From Chryseobacterium vaccae (lineage in GTDB: Bacteria > Bacteroidota > Bacteroidia > Flavobacteriales > Weeksellaceae), in the NCBI RefSeq assembly GCF_009602705.1, contig NZ_VSWH01000001.1, forward strand, positions 1,674,001 through 1,738,000: a stretch of DNA of 64,000 nucleotides, written 5' to 3'. Shown piece by piece: positions 60,513 to 64,000 of the stretch; positions within the stretch are counted from its first letter, which is position 1, and the number at the start of each line of letters is the position of its first letter. The notes under the pieces were generated by a model. That model saw nothing but the letters and a program-made list of their open reading frames with translations, searched no databases and had not been told where the DNA came from. The position numbers and the translations under genes are program-made.

Positions 60513-61343
60513 ATGTCAGAAATCATCATTCTCTTCCTCGGCGCCATTTCAGCCGGGCTTTTAGGTTCACTTACGGGTTTAGGAGGAGGAGTTATCATTA
60601 TTCCTTTATTGACGCTGGGTTTCGGCGTTCCTATGCATTATGCTATCGGTGCTTCTTTAATCTCTGTAATCGGAACTTCATCCGGTGCTGCGGTAGCTTT
60701 CGTGAAAGAAGGTTTTACCAATATGCGAATCGGAATGTTTCTGGAGATCGCTACTACAGCGGGAGCTATTATCGGGGCTTTGGTTTCGGGAATGCTTAAT
60801 CCGAACACCATTGGGATTATCTTTGCCAGCATCCTTTTGTTAACGGTTATTTTAAATCTTAAAGGAAAGCCGGATCATCAGGAACCTTTAATTAAAGGAA
60901 GCCTTGAAGACAAACTGAAGCTTTACGGGACTTTTCCTGATAAAGGAGTTTTGAAAAGCTATTCAGCAAGAAATACCGTTCCTGGATTTTTGATGATGAT
61001 GTTTGCAGGAGCGATGTCCGGTCTTTTGGGAATCGGTTCGGGAGCTCTGAAAGTTCTGGCTATGGACAACATGATGAAACTGCCGTTCAAAGTTTCTACA
61101 ACAACCAGTAATTTTATGATTGGTGTAACAGCTGTAGCCAGTGCCCTGATTTATTTCCAGAGAGGTGAAATCATTCCGGTAATTGTAGCCCCGGTTCTGA
61201 TTGGTGTGGTAGTAGGAAGTTTCATCGGATCAAAAACCCTGATGGTTTCCAAAACCAAGAAATTAAAGGTATTTTTTGCCATCGTAATTACGGTGCTTTC
61301 AATCTATATGATGTATAACGGGATCAATAAAAGCTTCAGATAA
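60513..61343 (+). CDS. TauE/SafE-family anion exporter
   Basis: A 276-residue inner membrane protein with eight or so helices in two similar halves, each opening with a glycine-rich motif (GLLGSLTGLGGGVIIIPLLTL; FAGAMSGLLGIGSGALKVLAMD). The family exports sulfite, sulfoacetate and related organic sulfur anions; the substrate here is not known. Its last base is the first base of the next start codon, so the DUF1634 gene is coupled to it. Transcription probably begins at its ATG. Confidence 0.92.
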   Translation: MSEIIILFLGAISAGLLGSLTGLGGGVIIIPLLTLGFGVPMHYAIGASLISVIGTSSGAAVAFVKEGFTNMRIGMFLEIATTAGAIIGALVSGMLNPNTIGIIFASILLLTVILNLKGKPDHQEPLIKGSLEDKLKLYGTFPDKGVLKSYSARNTVPGFLMMMFAGAMSGLLGIGSGALKVLAMDNMMKLPFKVSTTTSNFMIGVTAVASALIYFQRGEIIPVIVAPVLIGVVVGSFIGSKTLMVSKTKKLKVFFAIVITVLSIYMMYNGINKSFR

Positions 61344-61726
61344 TGAAAAAGAATTTTACAGATGTGGATCTGAACCGTTCGGTAGGAAATCTTCTGAGAC
61401 TGGGCGTTATTTTGTCTGTGATCACTTCATTGGCCGGCTTTATCAAATTATTCCTAGAGGGCTTTAAAATGCCTAAGAAATATACCAGCCTTGATATAGG
61501 TACTTCCTCTGAAAAAGTATGGGGACATTTCTGGAACTCTTTGTGCAAAGGAGAAGGGATGGCTATCATTCAGCTGGGAATTCTTCTGCTGATCTTTACG
61601 CCTTTAATGAGAATTATCTTCGCTCTGATCGGGTATTTAAAAGAAAAAGACTACGTATATGTAGTCATTTCCTCTATTGTATTGGCCATTATGGCGGTAA
61701 GCTTTTTTACGGGATACGCTCACTAA
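61343..61726 (+). CDS. DUF1634 membrane protein, partner of TauE/SafE
   Basis: A 127-residue protein with three membrane helices (LLRLGVILSVITSLAGFIKLF, MAIIQLGILLLIFTPLMRIIFALIGYL, YVYVVISSIVLAIMAVSFFTG), matching DUF1634. The start overlaps the stop of the TauE/SafE gene by one base (TAATG). The pairing of these two families is common, so a two-subunit transporter is likely, but this is inference. Confidence 0.88.
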   Translation: MKKNFTDVDLNRSVGNLLRLGVILSVITSLAGFIKLFLEGFKMPKKYTSLDIGTSSEKVWGHFWNSLCKGEGMAIIQLGILLLIFTPLMRIIFALIGYLKEKDYVYVVISSIVLAIMAVSFFTGYAH

Positions 61727-61728
61727 TT

Positions 61729-62112
61729 TTACATTTCATAGAACTCCAGCGGAAGCTGGTCCGGGTCCTGGGTAAAGAAAAACTCTTTTCCCGTATATTC
61801 GTCAATACGGATTTCTTCACAGGGAAGTCCTTTTGAAATGAGTTCCTGTCTTTTGTTTTCTACATTTTCTACAGAGAAAGCCAGATGTCTTAGTCCGCAT
61901 GCCTCCGGGCGGGAAGCTCTTTTGGGTGGATCAGGAAATGAGAACAGTTCTATCACATAATGATCTCCTATAGCCAGATCCAGTTTATAGGATTGTCTTT
62001 CTTCACGGTACACTTCCCGGATCATGTTTAAGCCTAAGGTTTCAGTGTAGAATTTTTTTGAATTTTCATAATCCGAACAGATTATGGCAATATGGTGAAT
62101 CTTCATATTCAT
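61729..62112 (-). CDS. VOC (glyoxalase/bleomycin resistance) family protein, YaeR-like
   Basis: A 127-residue metalloenzyme-fold protein: KIHHIAIICSDYENSKKFYTETLGLNMI (metal ligand His5 or His6), ELFSFPDPPKRASRPEACGLRHLAFSV (His in LRHLAF) and DPDQLPLEFYEM (Glu near the end). The vicinal oxygen chelate fold and the ligands fit the YaeR/SMU1112c type. The substrate is unknown. The start overlaps the stop of a 25-codon reading frame upstream (TAATG). Met3 is an alternative start. Confidence 0.9.
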   Translation of the reverse strand: MNMKIHHIAIICSDYENSKKFYTETLGLNMIREVYREERQSYKLDLAIGDHYVIELFSFPDPPKRASRPEACGLRHLAFSVENVENKRQELISKGLPCEEIRIDEYTGKEFFFTQDPDQLPLEFYEM

Positions 62113-62189
62113 TAGAATGTTTTAAATTTTTCTTTCAGGAGCTTTCCGTAAAGTTTTCTTAGTTTCCGGTCGACTTCCTGTGCTTTCAT
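62112..62189 (-). CDS. Possible 25-residue small protein overlapping the VOC gene
   Basis: Between the NTF2-like gene and the VOC gene a short frame opens with MKAQEVDRKLRKLYGKLL and ends in a TAA that overlaps the VOC ATG. The product is basic and helical. The TAATG overlap is the usual layout of coupled genes, but the size makes chance likely. The upstream codons in the same frame are open for about 16 further residues without a start codon. Confidence 0.25.
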   Translation of the reverse strand: MKAQEVDRKLRKLYGKLLKEKFKTF

Positions 62190-62221
62190 TGTCTTTCCTA
62201 TTTTTGCGGATTTTACGGTGA

Positions 62222-62674
62222 TTACCGTTCCTTTATTTCCTTGCAGCTATCTTTTCTTCTCGTATCAATAAGATATTGGATTTTCCAGCTGTTGTCCTTC
62301 TGTTTTACGAGTTGAAAACTATTGGCTCCGCAATGAGTAAACTTTTCTCGGTAATAAAAGGAATATGGTGTAAATACGCTGGCCAGCATTCCATCTGAAT
62401 GAATAGCTTCAATCTCAATTCTTTCATCAATACTTCCTTTTGGAATCTTTACAATGGATGAAATAAAATTTTTGATTTCTTCACTTTTTACCGTACCATC
62501 CTTGGTGATCGTCTGAAGAACAGCAGTATCTGTAAAAGCAGACTGTATCAGGTCTGCATCTGCGTTCTTCATACCCAGAAATAAATTACGGATCGGTTTT
62601 TCTATCTCCTGATTTTGGTTTTGTGCAAGACAGAACGTGCTCAGTACTAATGTTACAGCGGCCAGTTTACTCAT
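62222..62674 (-). CDS. Secreted NTF2-like (SnoaL-type) protein
   Basis: A 150-residue protein with signal peptide MSKLAAVTLVLSTFCLAQ and an NTF2-like cone fold: QEIEKPIRNLFLGMKNADADLIQSAFTDTAVLQTI, then a strand-rich half (DERIEIEAIHSDGMLASVFTPYSFYY, THCGANSFQLVKQKDNSWKIQYLIDTRR). The earlier in-frame start at 62734 adds a hydrophobic stretch that does not form a proper signal, so I prefer 62674. Members bind or isomerise small molecules; no ligand is suggested. Confidence 0.82.
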   Translation of the reverse strand: MSKLAAVTLVLSTFCLAQNQNQEIEKPIRNLFLGMKNADADLIQSAFTDTAVLQTITKDGTVKSEEIKNFISSIVKIPKGSIDERIEIEAIHSDGMLASVFTPYSFYYREKFTHCGANSFQLVKQKDNSWKIQYLIDTRRKDSCKEIKER

Positions 62675-62799
62675 AATCGGTTTAATCTGATTCAATAAAA
62701 GTAAAAAAATATTAGAGATTATTAAAATTAACAAAGTTTAAAATATAAAGAGGCTGAATTTATAATTAAATAATTTATTTTTATCTGTTATTTATTAAT

Positions 62800-63882
62800 A
62801 TGTGGGGTATTTATTTATTTTTAACAGTGCTTCTGATATTGCTGACGCTGCTTCCCAAAATTCAGAATTCACACTGGGTATTCAGGGTTCCGGAATTTGG
62901 TAAGATTCAGATCACCTATGTTATACTTATTACGTTTATTTTAGGTTTCGGACTGAAAGAGCCGCAGTATTTTTTATATTCACAGGGACTTTTGATCCTG
63001 ATGTTTGTTCATCATGGGGTTACTCTTATCAAATATACTCCGCTTTACCGTGTAAAAAAATACAGACAGCACAGCCTGCCTTCGGAGAAACTTCATTTTG
63101 TCTCTGCCAATGTTTATCAGTTCAATAAAGAATATGACCGGTTTATCAGACTTATTGAAAAATACCGCCCGGATGTTTTTCTTACGATGGAAAGTAACGG
63201 TGACTGGGAAAAAGCAATGAGGGTTCTCGAAAAAGATTATCCGTACCAGCATAAAGTAACGCTTGAAAATACTTACGGAATGCACTTCTACTCTAAAATT
63301 GAAATTAAAAATGCGCAGACCCATTATTTTGTTGCGGATGATATTCCGAGCATTGAAGCACATTTAGAAACTGAAGACGGATTTTCATTTGTATTTTTCG
63401 GAGTTCATCCACCGCCACCAAGCCCTACGGAAGAGGAAACCTCAAAAGAAAGAGACGGTGACCTTCTCAGTACGGCAAAAAGGGTGAAAAACCTTCATAA
63501 ACCCGTTATTGTTGTTGGGGATTTTAATAATGTAGCCTGGTCGAAGTCCTCTATCCTATTCAGAAAAACGAGCGGTTTAATCGATCCACGAATCGGACAT
63601 TCCTTCGTTTCTACTTTTCATGCCAGGTACCGTATGCTGAGATTTCCGATAGATTTGATGTTCCATAGCGAAGATATTTTTATAAAAGAATTGAAAACAC
63701 TGGAAAATTTCGGTTCAGATCATCTTCCGGTGTATTGCGAATTTTTCATTGATCATCATAATGACGAACAGGAGGAACTTGTAGAAGAAGCCACTTCCGA
63801 AGAAAAAGCAGAAGCGGAAGAAATGATACAGGAAGGAAAAAAAGAAGACGGAAACCGGGATGAAGTGGTAACGGAAGACTGA
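62800..63882 (+). CDS. Endonuclease/exonuclease/phosphatase-family protein, membrane-anchored
   Basis: A 360-residue protein with about three N-terminal hydrophobic helices (MWGIYLFLTVLLILLTLLP, ITYVILITFILGF, SQGLLILMFVHHGVTLI) and an EEP domain from about residue 95: FVSANVYQFN, the metal site TMESNGDW, VVGDFNNVAW and the catalytic GSDHLPVYCEF. A charged, Glu-rich C-terminal tail follows. The domain probably lies outside the cytoplasm; it may cleave DNA or a phosphorylated lipid or sugar. Relatives are often called exonuclease III-like on weak grounds. Confidence 0.82.
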   Translation: MWGIYLFLTVLLILLTLLPKIQNSHWVFRVPEFGKIQITYVILITFILGFGLKEPQYFLYSQGLLILMFVHHGVTLIKYTPLYRVKKYRQHSLPSEKLHFVSANVYQFNKEYDRFIRLIEKYRPDVFLTMESNGDWEKAMRVLEKDYPYQHKVTLENTYGMHFYSKIEIKNAQTHYFVADDIPSIEAHLETEDGFSFVFFGVHPPPPSPTEEETSKERDGDLLSTAKRVKNLHKPVIVVGDFNNVAWSKSSILFRKTSGLIDPRIGHSFVSTFHARYRMLRFPIDLMFHSEDIFIKELKTLENFGSDHLPVYCEFFIDHHNDEQEELVEEATSEEKAEAEEMIQEGKKEDGNRDEVVTED

Positions 63883-63970
63883 TCTGTAATCCTGGTAAAA
63901 AATACAGAATATTTCTTCGGATAATCATGAATAATTTTTGTATAATCGTGCTGAAATTAATAGCCGACGT

Positions 63971-64000
63971 ATGAATCTTATAGACAATTTAAAATCAAAT
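63971..64000 (+). CDS. Start of a gene cut by the right edge
   Basis: An ATG is followed by an open frame reading MNLIDNLKSN to the end of the window. Upstream, TAATTTTTG at about 63931-63939 resembles a -7 box with one extra base. Too little is present to name it. Confidence 0.35.
   Translation, partial: MNLIDNLKSN

Noticed and set aside
1..64000. CRISPR array, tRNA, rRNA, IS element, prophage or biosynthetic cluster
   Set aside because: I looked for regular direct repeats, tRNA-like arms, transposase or integrase motifs and synthase modules and found none. The lone phosphopantetheinyl transferase is not enough to infer a biosynthetic cluster.

Overview
The window comes from a Flavobacteriia chromosome, most probably Chryseobacterium or a close relative (Weeksellaceae). 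Supporting signs are AT-rich intergenic DNA, no Shine-Dalgarno sequences, many promoters with the Bacteroidetes -7 box TAnnTTTG, a type IX secretion locus (gldJ / porU-porV), a secreted protein with a type IX sorting tail, many small lipoproteins, and several dispersed intergenic repeats. It looks like core chromosome. I see no tRNA, rRNA, CRISPR array, insertion sequence, phage or integrase gene.

Layout. 1-5.1 kb: urease operon on the minus strand (ureA-ureB-ureC, an outer-membrane-type protein, ureE-ureF, and the first codons of ureG at the left edge), with a small secreted protein upstream. 5.5-9 kb: proline catabolism gene pruA, then a TraB/GumN protein flanked by two small lipoproteins. 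9.3-12.4 kb: an AraC-type regulator with TPRs and a membrane helix, divergent from a thioredoxin-fold protein. 12.7-23.9 kb: fabH, CorA, a patatin-like phospholipase, a type IX cargo protein, an HxlR regulator divergent from its probable oxidoreductase target, Tag with a MazG-like partner, an alpha/beta hydrolase and a DoxD-DoxA fusion. 23.9-28.7 kb: a TetR-TolC-EmrA-EmrB multidrug efflux operon whose promoter and probable operator can be read directly. 29.9-36.7 kb: DNA polymerase III delta', an outer membrane protein, lptC, anmK, a NUDIX hydrolase and murF. 36.8-43.7 kb: gldJ and porU-porV. 43.9-52.4 kb: FUSC transporter, phosphopantetheinyl transferase, HugZ-like protein, ahcY, YiaA-type protein, purE and an EamA transporter. 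53-64 kb: lipoproteins and secreted proteins around a Kef-type antiporter, then purK, DUF1543, TauE/SafE with DUF1634, a VOC protein, an NTF2-like protein and a membrane-anchored EEP-family enzyme.

Two themes run through the window. First, the envelope is heavily represented: type IX secretion, LPS export (LptC), peptidoglycan synthesis and recycling (MurF, AnmK), efflux, and many lipoproteins. Second, the promoters are readable, and in at least four genes (holB, murF, the FUSC gene and the TauE gene) the -7 box ends exactly four bases before the start codon, which predicts leaderless mRNAs.

I found no clear defence or biosynthetic island. The most unusual material is intergenic: several dispersed, hairpin-rich repeats with no evident coding content, the leaderless promoter geometry, and an outer membrane protein embedded in the urease operon. 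All functional calls rest on sequence reading and family knowledge; no database search was run.
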